DNA of 64,000 nt from Rhodobacter sp. (GCA_027484145.1 JAIXUH010000034.1:1-64000); one strand, 5' to 3'. Positions 1 to 9,047 are shown, counted from the stretch's first letter. Notes: a model not told the origin generated them from the letters alone. Numbers and translations are program-made.

Positions 1-779
1 CCAATGACCGGGTGGCCGCATCGCTCAGCTTTACGCTGGCCGCCGATGACAACATCGAGGTGCTGACCACAACCTCCACCGTGGGCACCACGGCGATCGA
101 CCTGACCGGCAACGCTTTGGCGCAGGCGATCACCGGCAATGCGGGGGTGAATGTGCTGTCGGACGGTGGCGGCGCGGGCATCGATACGCTGACCGGGCTT
201 GGCGGCAACGACACTTACATACTCCGGAACGCAGGCACCGTGATTGTCGAAGGCGCGGGGCAGGGCACCAATGACCGGGTGGCGGCGGGGGTGTCGTTCA
301 CGCTTGCGGCGGACGACAACATCGAGGTGTTCACCACCAATTCCTCCACGGGCACGGCGGCAATCAACCTGACCGGCAATGCACTGGGGCAGAGCCTGAC
401 GGGCAATGCCGGGGCCAATGTGCTGGACGGCAAGGGTGGCAACGACACGATCGTGGGCGGGGCGGGGGCGGACAGCTTTCAGTTCAGTACGTCTTTGACT
501 GCGAACATCGACACGATTGCCGATTTTAACGTGGCCGCCGACACGATCCAGCTGGAGGACGCCATCTTTACCGGTCTGGCGGTGGGCGGGTTGGTGGCGA
601 CGGCCTTTCACCTGAACGACACCGGGCTGGCAGGCGATGCCTCTGACCGGATCATCTATGAGACGGATACCGGGAACCTGTATTTCGACGCCGACGGCAC
701 GGGCGCCGCGGCGCGGGTACAGTTTGCAGTGCTGGAGGCCGGGCTTGCCCTGACTAACCTTGATTTTCTGGTGTTCTAA
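1..779 (+). CDS. RTX (hemolysin-type) Ca-binding repeat protein, C-terminal part (5' end outside window)
   Basis: The reading frame is already open at base 3, so only the C-terminal 258 or so residues are visible. They contain glycine/aspartate nonapeptide repeats of the RTX type, such as TGLGGNDTYIL and DGKGGNDTIVGGAGADSF. RTX repeats bind calcium after type I secretion. Two copies of an 89-residue unit, each beginning NDRVAA and continuing SFTLAADDNIEV, lie in tandem, which suggests a longer repetitive protein upstream. The last 70 residues (FNVAADTIQLEDAIF and onwards, ending DFLVF) look like the usual C-terminal secretion region. Substrate or target is not visible. No type I secretion genes lie in the window. 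A second RTX gene follows 272 bp downstream. Confidence 0.85.
   Translation, partial: NDRVAASLSFTLAADDNIEVLTTTSTVGTTAIDLTGNALAQAITGNAGVNVLSDGGGAGIDTLTGLGGNDTYILRNAGTVIVEGAGQGTNDRVAAGVSFTLAADDNIEVFTTNSSTGTAAINLTGNALGQSLTGNAGANVLDGKGGNDTIVGGAGADSFQFSTSLTANIDTIADFNVAADTIQLEDAIFTGLAVGGLVATAFHLNDTGLAGDASDRIIYETDTGNLYFDADGTGAAARVQFAVLEAGLALTNLDFLVF
4..450 (+). repeat. Tandem 89-codon repeat inside the RTX gene
   Basis: The stretch starting aatgaccgggtggc at base 3 recurs at base 270, a period of 267 bp or 89 codons. The second copy is complete up to about base 450 and then runs into the terminal RTX block. Both copies encode NDRVAA..SFTLAADDNIEV followed by LTGNAL and TGNAG. The unit is longer than the nonapeptide and carries its own beta-strand-like segment. 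Confidence 0.75.
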
Positions 780-1051
780 GGCGGGCGACCGACGGCGAAG
801 GCTGATCGTAGCGGTTTCAACCTTCTGACCGGGCGCAGCTTGGCCGCAGGTTTGCCTGCAGACCGAGGCCCTTGCGCCACATGCGGGCGGATTGGCGGCA
901 CATCCGATGGCCCTTTCCTGACTTTCCGTGCCAGCGAAGGTGCGGGGTTCAACCGCGACCTATTGAACCGTGACTATGCGTTCTGGCCCGCTCGTGCCAA
1001 GCTTGGGCCAATCATTTTAGTCGAATCGTAGCCAAAAGGAGGGGAATTGAA

Positions 1052-2611
1052 ATGGCGCGTGTAACCTTGACATCGCATTACTCTGCACTCGACAACTGGC
1101 CCGGTCGCATCTTCGAAGGTGATCCGCTGCCCACGGTTACAACGGCAAGTTCCACCACCTATAGTCTGACCTACCCTGCAAACCACGATTTTCCCGGCTT
1201 TCGCGTGGTGGCGGTGGGCACTGGCTTCACCTATCTGAACGGCGAGCCGATCGGCGGCGTGATTGATCGCGTGGTGGTGGTGAATGCCGCCAACCAACTG
1301 GTGATCCGGTTTGATACCTTTGCCGCCAATTCGCTGGGGTCTGACCTGTCGCAATTTGCGTCCAACGTGTTTGGCTGGGAACTTGCGGGGCAGGGCGTCG
1401 GTCCGGATGGCCAGATGGCGTGGAACCATCTGTTGTCGGGCAATGACGTGATCAACGGGACCACCGGCAATGATTTCGAAGGTCTTGTCGGCACGAACCG
1501 CGGCAATGACGTCTTCAACATGCTGGCGGGCGATGACTTCATTCATGGCAGCGCCGGAAATGACACCATCTATGGTGGCGACGGCTTTGATGTCCTGTCC
1601 TTCAGCGAAACCTCCTACAGTCAGGGCGCGGCCGCCTATCGCGGCATCAGCGTGAACATGACCAATGGCACGCTGATCGACGCATGGGGCAATACCGACA
1701 CCTTCACCGGCATTGAACGGGTCGAAGGATCACGGTTCAACGACTCGATGGTCGGCACGGACGAGCGCGATCAGTTTTCGGGCTTGCGCGGTGCTGACTT
1801 TTTTGACGGTGGGGCAGACGAGGATCGCGTCCGCTATCAGAACGACTACAATCTTGGGGGACGGCGCGGCATTGTCGTTGATCTTGAAACCTCGGTCGTC
1901 GGGGGGCGGATTTTCGGCAAAATCCGCGATGGTTTCGGACATACGGACACGGTGGTCGATATCGAGCGTGTGGACGGCACGCGGCTGGATGACGTGTTCA
2001 TCGGATCCACCCAACGCAACGTGTTTTCCGGCGGCGAGGGGCGCGATTCCTATAGCGGGGGTATCGGGCAGGATGTCATCAATCTGGCCAGCCGCTTTAC
2101 GAGTGCCGTTCAAACCGGGGTCGTGGTCAATCTGGCGCTGACAACGGGTCAGGTCATCAACGACGGATTTGGCAACACCGAAACCCTGTCCTCGATCGAG
2201 GATGTCTGGAGCACGCAATTTGCCGACTCCATCCGCGGAACCACGGGAAGAAATACCTTTGCCATGGGCGATGGCAGTGACACGGTCACCGGAAACGGGG
2301 GGAACGACTTCTTTTACTTCGACGGGCAACACGAAGCGGGTGATGGCGATGTGATCACCGATTTTTCGACCGCGGCGGGGGCAAACTTTGACGAGTTGCA
2401 GTTCGAGATTGACCGCTTCATCGGCATGACCTCGACCGTGCGTCTGGTCAACGGCACGGCGGCAACAACCGTGGGCGGCACGTTCGTGTGGAACACCGCG
2501 ATTGATACGCTGTTCTGGGATCAGGACGGGCTGGGTGGTGTGGCGCAGGTTGCTGTTGTGCGGCTTGATGGGGTTGGGGCATTGACGGCGGCCAGTTTCG
2601 ATCTGTTCTGA
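1052..2611 (+). CDS. RTX-type calcium-binding protein
   Basis: A 519-residue protein with a very strong ribosome binding site, AAGGAGG, about 9 bases before the ATG. The first 120 residues carry no RTX motif and have no signal peptide. RTX-like repeats follow, for example GNDVINGTTGNDF, GDDFIHGSAGNDTIYGGDGFD and GSDTVTGNGGNDFFYF, interrupted by spacers containing a VVDLE or VNMTNG strand. This fits a type I secreted extracellular protein. The C-terminus (TAASFDLF) resembles the hydrophobic end of many RTX substrates. The short open frame at 840-1031 upstream is probably not a gene. I cannot assign an enzymatic activity; adhesin or matrix roles are possible. Confidence 0.85.
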   Translation: MARVTLTSHYSALDNWPGRIFEGDPLPTVTTASSTTYSLTYPANHDFPGFRVVAVGTGFTYLNGEPIGGVIDRVVVVNAANQLVIRFDTFAANSLGSDLSQFASNVFGWELAGQGVGPDGQMAWNHLLSGNDVINGTTGNDFEGLVGTNRGNDVFNMLAGDDFIHGSAGNDTIYGGDGFDVLSFSETSYSQGAAAYRGISVNMTNGTLIDAWGNTDTFTGIERVEGSRFNDSMVGTDERDQFSGLRGADFFDGGADEDRVRYQNDYNLGGRRGIVVDLETSVVGGRIFGKIRDGFGHTDTVVDIERVDGTRLDDVFIGSTQRNVFSGGEGRDSYSGGIGQDVINLASRFTSAVQTGVVVNLALTTGQVINDGFGNTETLSSIEDVWSTQFADSIRGTTGRNTFAMGDGSDTVTGNGGNDFFYFDGQHEAGDGDVITDFSTAAGANFDELQFEIDRFIGMTSTVRLVNGTAATTVGGTFVWNTAIDTLFWDQDGLGGVAQVAVVRLDGVGALTAASFDLF

Positions 2612-2705
2612 CGCGGCCCGCCCCGCCGCAGGCATTTCCCCGCCGCAGGCCCGGCCCCCGCCGGATGCTGCGGCAGCTGTGCGGGGGAAAAATTTTCGCG
2701 CAGGC

Positions 2706-2732
2706 TGTCGAAATCACCTGTCGCCCTTCGGT
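2706..2732 (+). promoter_or_regulatory. Putative ECF42-type promoter of the DGPF-sigma operon
   Basis: TGTCGA at 2706-2711 is followed after 17 bases by CGGT at 2729-2732. The -35 TGTCGA matches the motif reported, as I recall it, for ECF42 sigma factors in Streptomyces; the -10 is usually CGAC or CGTC, so CGGT is an imperfect fit. It lies 37 bp before the first DGPF gene, whose operon ends with an ECF42-like sigma gene, consistent with autoregulation. Confidence 0.45.
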
Positions 2733-2768
2733 TAACTTGCGTTCACAACAGCGCAGAGGAGCGACGTG

Positions 2769-3131
2769 ATGCAGTATATGTTCCTGATCTATCTGGACGA
2801 GTCCAAGTTTGCGGCCATGACACAGGCCCAAAGGGATGCCTTCTCCAACGGCATGCTGGATTATGACGACACGCTGAAGGCGAGCGGGCATTACATCATG
2901 GGCGAGCCGCTGAAAGCCCCGACCGAAGCCGTGACCTTGCGGAAATGGGATGGCGTTCTGACGGCGACGGATGGCCCTTTCATGGAAACCAAGGAACATC
3001 TGAGCGGTTTCATCCTGATCACTGCGCGCGATCTAAACGAGGCGATCCTGTTGGCCGAGCGGATGCCACTGGTGACCGTGGGGTCGATCGAGGTGCGCCC
3101 GCTGGATGTGCTGGAAAGGGTTGCCGCATGA
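2769..3131 (+). CDS. DGPF/YCII-related protein 1
   Basis: A 120-residue YCII-superfamily protein (dimeric alpha-beta fold). The family motif appears as TDGPFMETKEHLSGF near residue 63. I chose the ATG at 2769 because AGAGGAG at 2755-2761 sits 7 bases before it; a GTG at 2766 is directly upstream in frame. It is the first gene of a three-gene operon, overlapping the second DGPF gene by ATGA. DGPF proteins are the regular genetic partners of ECF42 sigma factors, but their biochemical role is not settled; YCII proteins have been proposed as small enzymes or ligand binders. Confidence 0.85.
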   Translation: MQYMFLIYLDESKFAAMTQAQRDAFSNGMLDYDDTLKASGHYIMGEPLKAPTEAVTLRKWDGVLTATDGPFMETKEHLSGFILITARDLNEAILLAERMPLVTVGSIEVRPLDVLERVAA

Positions 3132-3478
3132 AGTATCTGTGCACGGTTCTGGTGGATGACGGCCTTGCCGCAACGATGACCCAGGCGGATTGGGAGCAGA
3201 TGGGGGCCGAGTCACAAGCCTACGACGTAGCGCTGATGGCGCGGGGTGTGTTTGTGGCCGCCGAGGCGTTGGAGGGGCGTGCGACGGCCCGCACGGTGCG
3301 GGTGCGGCAGGGCGATGCCCTTGTGACGGATGGCCCGTTCATGGAAAGCAAAGAGGTGCTGGCCGGGTTCATCCTGATTGATGTGCCTGACGCCGCAGCC
3401 GCGATGGACGTGGCAAAGGGCATCCCGATGGCCCGGCTTGGTGCGGTCGAGGTGCGTCCGGTGATGGTTTTCGCATGA
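3128..3478 (+). CDS. DGPF/YCII-related protein 2
   Basis: A 116-residue paralogue of the preceding gene. It has the same motif (TDGPFMESKEVLAGF near residue 67) and the same overall layout, starting MKYLCTVLVDD. The ATG at 3128 overlaps the previous stop by four bases, and the gene overlaps the sigma-factor start at 3475 in the same way, so the three genes are translationally coupled. The pair probably arose by duplication. Function is unknown beyond the association with ECF42 sigma factors. Confidence 0.85.
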   Translation: MKYLCTVLVDDGLAATMTQADWEQMGAESQAYDVALMARGVFVAAEALEGRATARTVRVRQGDALVTDGPFMESKEVLAGFILIDVPDAAAAMDVAKGIPMARLGAVEVRPVMVFA

Positions 3479-4713
3479 CCTTTGGCCCGGCGCTTGACCT
3501 TGACGCGGTCTGGCGCACCCAGTCGCGCAAAGTGCTGGCCACTCTGATCCGGCTTTTGCGCGACTTTGACCTTGCCGAAGAGGCTTTGCACGAGGCGTTT
3601 TTGGCTGCCGCCCAGAAATGGCCGCAGGACGGGGTGCCGGCAAACCCGTCGGCCTGGCTGATCTCGGCCGGGCGATTCCGCGCGATTGACCGGTTGCGGC
3701 GCGGCACAAGGTTTGCCGAAGCGCAGGGCGGCCTGACGCTGCAGATGGCTGAGGGCGATACGGTCGAGGAAGATGCCGGGCTGGCCGATGACCAGTTGCG
3801 CCTGATCTTTGCCTGCTGCCATCCGTCCTTGGCACCCGAAGGGCAGGTGGCGCTGACCCTTCGCACGGTGTGTGGGCTGACAACCGGAGAAATTGCGCGG
3901 GCGTTTCTGGTGCGGCCCCCCACCTTGGCCCAGCGGATTGTCCGGGCCAAGCAGCGCATCCGTGCGGCGGGCCTGCGATACGACGTGCCCGCGCCATCCG
4001 AGATGCCTGCCCGTTTGGGGCCGGTGCTGCGGGTGATCTATCTGGTGTTCAACGAAGGCTATGCCGCGCATTCCGGGCCCGACATGCTGCGCGCTGACCT
4101 GACCGCCGAGGCGATCCGTCTGGGGCGGCTGGTCGCGGACCTGTTGCCCGATGGCGAAGTGCTGGGTCTGCTGGGCCTTATGCTGCTGCACGAGGCGCGC
4201 AGATCAACCCGCCTGTCAGCCGATGGCGAGGTGGTACTGCTGGCAGATCAGGACCGAACAGGCTGGGACGCAGGCCTGATCGCCGAAGGGACGGCGCTGA
4301 TCGGGCAGGCCTTCGCGACCCGTCAGGTCGGACCCTATGCCCTGCAAGGGGCGATTGCCGCCGTTCACATGGCCGCCCGCACAGCGGCCGAGACGGACTG
4401 GGCCGAAATCCTTGGGCTGTACACGGTGCTGGCGCGGTGTGCGCCGTCGCCGGTGGTTCGGCTGAACCGGGCCATCGCCGTCAGCATGGTGCAAGGGCCA
4501 GAGGCCGCGCTGCAGCAGATTGCCCCGCTGACAGCCGGGGGTGATCTGGCAGACTATCATCTGGCGTATGTGGCCGAGGCCGAGATGCTCCAGCGTCTGG
4601 ACCGGCTGCCCGAGGCCGCCGCCGCCTATCGCCGCGCCCTGACCCTGTGTCAGCAAGAGCCGGAGCAGCGCCTGCTGCGCCGCAAGATCGCCGGGATCGA
4701 AGGGTCAGTCTGA
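3475..4713 (+). CDS. ECF42-type RNA polymerase sigma factor with long C-terminal extension
   Basis: A 412-residue protein. The N-terminal 170 residues contain sigma region 2 (DFDLAEEALHEAFLAAAQKWP, then AWLISAGRFRAIDRLRR) and region 4 (LTLRTVCGLTTGEIARAFLV). About 230 further residues follow, predicted helical, starting LGPVLRVIYLVFNEGYAA. This long TPR-like C-terminal domain replaces an anti-sigma factor in the ECF42 group and is needed for activity in the studied example. No anti-sigma gene is present. The two upstream DGPF genes are the standard ECF42 neighbours and probable targets. The signal it responds to cannot be read from sequence. Confidence 0.88.
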   Translation: MTFGPALDLDAVWRTQSRKVLATLIRLLRDFDLAEEALHEAFLAAAQKWPQDGVPANPSAWLISAGRFRAIDRLRRGTRFAEAQGGLTLQMAEGDTVEEDAGLADDQLRLIFACCHPSLAPEGQVALTLRTVCGLTTGEIARAFLVRPPTLAQRIVRAKQRIRAAGLRYDVPAPSEMPARLGPVLRVIYLVFNEGYAAHSGPDMLRADLTAEAIRLGRLVADLLPDGEVLGLLGLMLLHEARRSTRLSADGEVVLLADQDRTGWDAGLIAEGTALIGQAFATRQVGPYALQGAIAAVHMAARTAAETDWAEILGLYTVLARCAPSPVVRLNRAIAVSMVQGPEAALQQIAPLTAGGDLADYHLAYVAEAEMLQRLDRLPEAAAAYRRALTLCQQEPEQRLLRRKIAGIEGSV

Positions 4714-4879
4714 CGAACGGCCCTGCGTGCAAGGGGTCCTGTGGCACGGACTCTGGTACCATCGTGCGGCATTGCCCGTTCGGCACAAAGGTCACCCCTT
4801 CGCAAAGTGGATAGCTTTTGCAAGCCATCGGCTGCAGCGTTTGGCACAGGTGCACGCAACGCTGCAAAGGAACGTCACT

Positions 4880-6304
4880 ATGATCCTGTCGCGTATTCTT
4901 CCGGTCTTTGTTCTGGTCGTCAGTGCACTTTGTGGGGGCGGGGCTTTTGCACAGGAACCGCTGCCCTACACCGCCCGTGCAGGTTTGCTGGCCATTGGCG
5001 AAGATCCCGAGCGGCCGGATGTCGAATTCTTCCATGCCGATTACATCCTGACCGGGGCCGATCCCGCGACGCGGCCCGTGACCTTTCTGGTCAACGGCGG
5101 CCCGGGTGGGGCCAGCATCTTTCTGCACATCGCAGCCATCGGGCCGATGACCATCGCCACGCCCGGCGACGGATCGTTTCCGGCGGTTCCGGCGCGGCTG
5201 GAAAAGAACCCGGACAGTTGGATCGACTTTACCGATCTTGTGTTCATCGATCCGGTCGGCACCGGCTACAGCCGCGTGCTGCCGGGGCCGGACGGCGCGC
5301 TGGGTGACCCCAAGAAATACTATGCCGTCGACAGCGACATGCATTCCATCGCGTGGTTCATCCGGCAGTGGCTGACGGTGAACAACCGCTGGGGATCACC
5401 CAAGGCACTGGCCGGGGAAAGCTATGGCGGGCAACGGGTGGCGGGGCTGAGCCAGATCCTTGCGCAGGACTACGGCATCAACCTGAATCGCGCCGTGCTG
5501 ATTTCTCCGGCCCTGCGAACTGAGATTGCCAATACACGCTATTCCGTTCTGCATCCGATCACCGATTTTCCGACACAGGCAGCGATTGCCGCGCACTACG
5601 GCTTGAACGGAGAGCCGACAGGCCTCGAAGCGCTGGAAGAGTTCGAGCGTTTCGCCTTGAATGAACTGGCAAGCGGGCTGGTCAAGCTGGGGCGGTCCGA
5701 TGAGGCCACCACCAAGGCGTTTTATGACAATGTTGCCGGTATGATCGGTCTGGACACCGACTATGTCGCCCGCAAGCGGGCCCGGATCGGCGCGCAGGAT
5801 TTTGTCACCACTTTGCTGCAGGACAGGGGTCTGATGATCGACCGTTATGACGGCACTGTGGCAAGCGAGAATCCGATCCCCGAGTTGCCCGGTCTGAACG
5901 TGATGGATCGCTCGCTTGCTGTTCTGACAGGGGTGCTGCTGCCACCGTTCATGGACTATGTCCGCGGGGACCTGGGCTATGCGAGCGAACGGAACTACAT
6001 CCCCCTTAATCTGGAGGTCAACCAGATGTGGGATCGCCGTTCCGCCGCAGGGGGGCCGGATGATCTGGCGCTGGCCCTTGCCCAGAACCCGGACCTGAAG
6101 GCTTTGGTTGTGCATGGGATGCATGATCTGTCCACGCCCTATTTCCTGTCGAAATATGTCCTGGAACAATCGGTGGTTACGCCCGAAGCCCGCAAGCGGC
6201 TGTTGTTCGGCGTCTATCCCGGCGGGCACATGTTTTACCTGCAAAGGGCCAGCCGCACCGCCTTTGCACAGGATGTTCGCGCGTTCTATGAGGGGATCAA
6301 ATGA
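4880..6304 (+). CDS. Secreted S10 family serine carboxypeptidase
   Basis: A 474-residue protein. I chose the ATG at 4880 because it gives a clean signal peptide (ILPVFVLVVSALCGGGAFAQ, cleavage near residue 25) and has AAAGGA upstream; the frame is open further 5'. Peptidase S10 hallmarks are visible: NGGPGG (72-77, oxyanion hole), GESYGG (179-184, nucleophile Ser181), an Asp in HGMHDLSTPY and the catalytic His in YPGGHMFY near the C-terminus. It should act in the periplasm or outside the cell as an exopeptidase removing C-terminal residues. It overlaps the downstream amidase by ATGA, so the two exported hydrolases are co-expressed. Confidence 0.88.
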   Translation: MILSRILPVFVLVVSALCGGGAFAQEPLPYTARAGLLAIGEDPERPDVEFFHADYILTGADPATRPVTFLVNGGPGGASIFLHIAAIGPMTIATPGDGSFPAVPARLEKNPDSWIDFTDLVFIDPVGTGYSRVLPGPDGALGDPKKYYAVDSDMHSIAWFIRQWLTVNNRWGSPKALAGESYGGQRVAGLSQILAQDYGINLNRAVLISPALRTEIANTRYSVLHPITDFPTQAAIAAHYGLNGEPTGLEALEEFERFALNELASGLVKLGRSDEATTKAFYDNVAGMIGLDTDYVARKRARIGAQDFVTTLLQDRGLMIDRYDGTVASENPIPELPGLNVMDRSLAVLTGVLLPPFMDYVRGDLGYASERNYIPLNLEVNQMWDRRSAAGGPDDLALALAQNPDLKALVVHGMHDLSTPYFLSKYVLEQSVVTPEARKRLLFGVYPGGHMFYLQRASRTAFAQDVRAFYEGIK

Positions 6305-7848
6305 TGCGCCACCTTGTACTGGCCCTTGCCTTGACCACGCCCTTGCCCGTCTTGGCGCAGGATGTGGCGGCTACGATTGCCAAACTTCAAACCGAACGCC
6401 TGCGTCCGCTGGATTTTGCGCCCTTTGAAGCGGCCTTGTCCGCCTTTGCCCCGCCCGAGGGGCTGGATGGGTTTCTGGCCCAAGCCGATATCGGCGAGAT
6501 CAATGCCGCGATGGCCGAGGGTGCGTTTACATCGGAAGAACTGACCCTGTGGCATCTGGCGCGCATCCGGCGGCTGGATGATGGCCTGCGCGGGATGTTG
6601 GAGATCAACCCCGCCGCGCTGGACGAGGCCCGCGCCGCAGATGCGCGGCGCAAGGCGGGCCAGCCGCTGGGGCCGATGGATGGCATTCCGGTCAGCCTGA
6701 AGGACAATATCGGCACCGCAGCCCCGATGCGCACCACCGCCAATGCCGCTGTCTTGCTGGACAACATCGCCGCCACCGATGCGGCCCTTGTCACCAGCCT
6801 GCGCGCGGCGGGGGCCGTCATCATCGGCAAGGCCAGCCTGTCGGAATTTGCTGGCTCCCTTGCTTCTGGCTATCCTTCGGGTGGCAACGGGGCGGTCGGG
6901 GGACAGGGGGTTAACCCGCTTGGCCCCTATCCGACCTATGGCTCCAGTTCGGGGTCGGCGATCAGCGTGGCCGCGCAGTATGCTGTGGTCAGCATCGGCA
7001 CCGAAACGGCGGGGTCACTGGTCTCACCCGCCAGTGTCATGAGCCTTGTGGGCATGAAGCCTTCGACCGGGCTGGTCAGCGGCGCAGGTGTGGTGCCGCT
7101 AATCCTGTCGAATGATGGCCCCGGCCCGATTGCCCGGTCTGTGCGCGATGCGGCGCTGTTGCTGGATGCGGCGGACACGGCGGATGTCGATTATGCAGCC
7201 GGGCTCTCCGCCGATGCACTGACGGGCGTCAAGGTGGGTGTGTTGGCCACAGACATGGCGCAGGCCGGCATCATGGCCGGTGCCGCCACACGAACCGGGG
7301 CGGCGCTGTCGATGTTGGGGGCGCAGATGGTGCCGGTCACGCTGGATGACCCGACCGGCTCCGTTACACGGTTCTTTGAGTATCTGAGTGCCGGGATGCG
7401 GTTTGACATGATGCCCTATGTCGCGGCGCATAACCCGGCGGTGGTCACGCTTGAAGATCTGATCGCCTATAATCAGGCCGACTTGCCGCGCCGTGCGCCC
7501 TTTGGACAGGACCTGCTCGAGCGTTTTGCGCCGCCGAGTGCAGGCTTCACACCCGCCGATCAGCAGGCGCTGACCGTGCAGATGACAACGGCGCTGACCG
7601 CGTCGCTGGAGGCGGCCTTTGCCGCGCATGGCGGGGTCGAGATATTGGTGGGGATGGCGAACCAGCAGTCACCCTTTTACGCAACGGCGGGCTATCCGGC
7701 GATCACGGTGCCGATTGGCCGCGATGATACGGGCGAACCTTTGGGCGTGACCCTGATCGGCAAGAAGGGGCAGGATGCGATGTTGCTGTCCTATGCCTTT
7801 GCCTTTGAACAAGTGACCCTTGCCCACATCCGGGCCACGCTGCCGTAA
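6301..7848 (+). CDS. Exported amidase (amidase signature family)
   Basis: A 515-residue protein with a signal peptide (LVLALALTTPLPVLAQ, cleavage about residue 20). The amidase-signature Ser-cisSer-Lys triad can be placed: Lys134 in VSLKDNIGT, the cis-Ser at 215-216 in GSSSGSA, and the nucleophile Ser239 in GTETAGSLVSP. The family hydrolyses carboxamides, and the exact substrate cannot be predicted. Coupling to the S10 carboxypeptidase by a four-base overlap suggests a joint role in extracellular peptide or peptide-amide breakdown. Most amidase-signature enzymes are cytosolic, so the export signal is noteworthy. Confidence 0.86.
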   Translation: MMRHLVLALALTTPLPVLAQDVAATIAKLQTERLRPLDFAPFEAALSAFAPPEGLDGFLAQADIGEINAAMAEGAFTSEELTLWHLARIRRLDDGLRGMLEINPAALDEARAADARRKAGQPLGPMDGIPVSLKDNIGTAAPMRTTANAAVLLDNIAATDAALVTSLRAAGAVIIGKASLSEFAGSLASGYPSGGNGAVGGQGVNPLGPYPTYGSSSGSAISVAAQYAVVSIGTETAGSLVSPASVMSLVGMKPSTGLVSGAGVVPLILSNDGPGPIARSVRDAALLLDAADTADVDYAAGLSADALTGVKVGVLATDMAQAGIMAGAATRTGAALSMLGAQMVPVTLDDPTGSVTRFFEYLSAGMRFDMMPYVAAHNPAVVTLEDLIAYNQADLPRRAPFGQDLLERFAPPSAGFTPADQQALTVQMTTALTASLEAAFAAHGGVEILVGMANQQSPFYATAGYPAITVPIGRDDTGEPLGVTLIGKKGQDAMLLSYAFAFEQVTLAHIRATLP

Positions 7849-7940
7849 GTTGCGCTGCGAAAAGGCGGGCGGAGAAACCTTGTGCTTCAAAACGTTGCAA
7901 TCGCATCTTAAGCTGACAGCGTTATGCCCGAGGATGACCC

Positions 7941-9047
7941 ATGCCCCAGATCGCCAAGCTTGAAACCTTTACCAACGAATTTGTCTGCTTTGTCCGGGTG
8001 ACGGATGATACGGGCGCGGTTGGCTGGGGCCAGACGTCAACCTATCACGCCGACATCACTGCGCTGATCTTTCACCGGCTGGTGGCCCCGCATGTGTTGG
8101 GGCAAGCGGATGACGACATTCTGGCGCTGGTGCAGCGGGTCGAGGAGAAGGAGCACAAGTTTCCGGGCAGTCACCGCTGCCGGGCGCTTGCGGGTCTTGA
8201 TACGGCGCTGTGGGACCTGCATGGCAAGCGGGCGGGCAAGCCCGTTTGTGCGCTAATCGGCGGAACCCCCGGAACGGTGCGCGCCTATGCCAGTTCGATG
8301 AAGCGTGATATCACCCCCGAGGATGAGGCCGCCCGCTTTGTGCGCCTGCGCGATGAAAAGGGGTTCACCGCCTTCAAATGGCGGGTCGGCGCGGAATGTG
8401 GCCATGACATTGATGAATGGCCGGGACGGACTGAGGCTGTCATTCCCGTGGTCGCCCGCGCCCTTGGCGATGGCATCGACAAACTGGTTGACGGAAATTC
8501 GGGCTTTGGCGTGGCGCGGGCCATTGAAGTGGGGCGGATGCTGGAGGCCGAGGGGATTGGCCATTTCGAAGAACCGACGCCCTATTGGGAAATGGATCAG
8601 ACCAAGGCCGTGACCGAAGCGCTGTCGCTGGATGTGACCGGGGGCGAACAGGACTGCGATCTGAACGTCTGGCGCAGGATGATTGAAATGCGCGCGGTCG
8701 ATGTTGTGCAGCCCGATGTCATGTATATGGGCGGTCTGGCCAAGACGCTGCAGGTGGCCGACATGGCGGCACAGGCGGGGCTGCCCTGCACGCCCCATGC
8801 GGCCAACCTTGGGCTGGTCACCATGTGCACCATGCACCTTTTGCGCGCGATACCGAACGCGGGCAAATATCTGGAACTCTCCATCGAAGGCCCGGATTAT
8901 TATCCGTGGCAGGAGGGTCTGTTTCTGGGCGACCCCCATCACGTTGAGGGCGGCCACGTCACGGTGACCGACGCCCCCGGTTGGGGCGTCGAGATCAACC
9001 CCGCGTGGCTGGAGCGCGCGAGCTATCAGGTGTCGCAGCGCAGCTAG
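7941..9047 (+). CDS. Mandelate racemase/muconate-lactonizing (enolase superfamily) enzyme, probable acid-sugar dehydratase
   Basis: A 368-residue enolase-superfamily protein. GAGGA at 7930-7934 sits 6 bases before the ATG. Metal ligands are Asp184 (VDGNSGF), Glu210 (HFEEPTP) and Glu236 (TGGEQD). A probable general acid/base is His286 (TPHAAN). The usual KxK at the end of strand 2 reads KWR (Lys146-x-Arg148), so the second lysine is arginine; this occurs in some acid-sugar dehydratase subgroups. No signal peptide. It converges on the Pot-type ABC importer with only 3 bp between stop codons. Several other sugar-acid genes lie in the window, but none is directly linked. Confidence 0.82.
   Translation: MPQIAKLETFTNEFVCFVRVTDDTGAVGWGQTSTYHADITALIFHRLVAPHVLGQADDDILALVQRVEEKEHKFPGSHRCRALAGLDTALWDLHGKRAGKPVCALIGGTPGTVRAYASSMKRDITPEDEAARFVRLRDEKGFTAFKWRVGAECGHDIDEWPGRTEAVIPVVARALGDGIDKLVDGNSGFGVARAIEVGRMLEAEGIGHFEEPTPYWEMDQTKAVTEALSLDVTGGEQDCDLNVWRRMIEMRAVDVVQPDVMYMGGLAKTLQVADMAAQAGLPCTPHAANLGLVTMCTMHLLRAIPNAGKYLELSIEGPDYYPWQEGLFLGDPHHVEGGHVTVTDAPGWGVEINPAWLERASYQVSQRS

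Noticed and set aside
1-450. Regular repeats as a CRISPR array
   Set aside because: The 267-bp period is in frame and encodes RTX protein modules; no short repeats with unique spacers exist anywhere in the window.
840-1031. 63-codon open frame between the two RTX genes
   Set aside because: No ribosome binding site, no family motif, composition unlike the flanking genes; probably untranslated leader of the second RTX gene.
4713-4800. CGAACGG near 4713 and CCGTTCG near 4775 as a terminator after the sigma gene
   Set aside because: The arms are about 55 bp apart with no T-run; likely chance.
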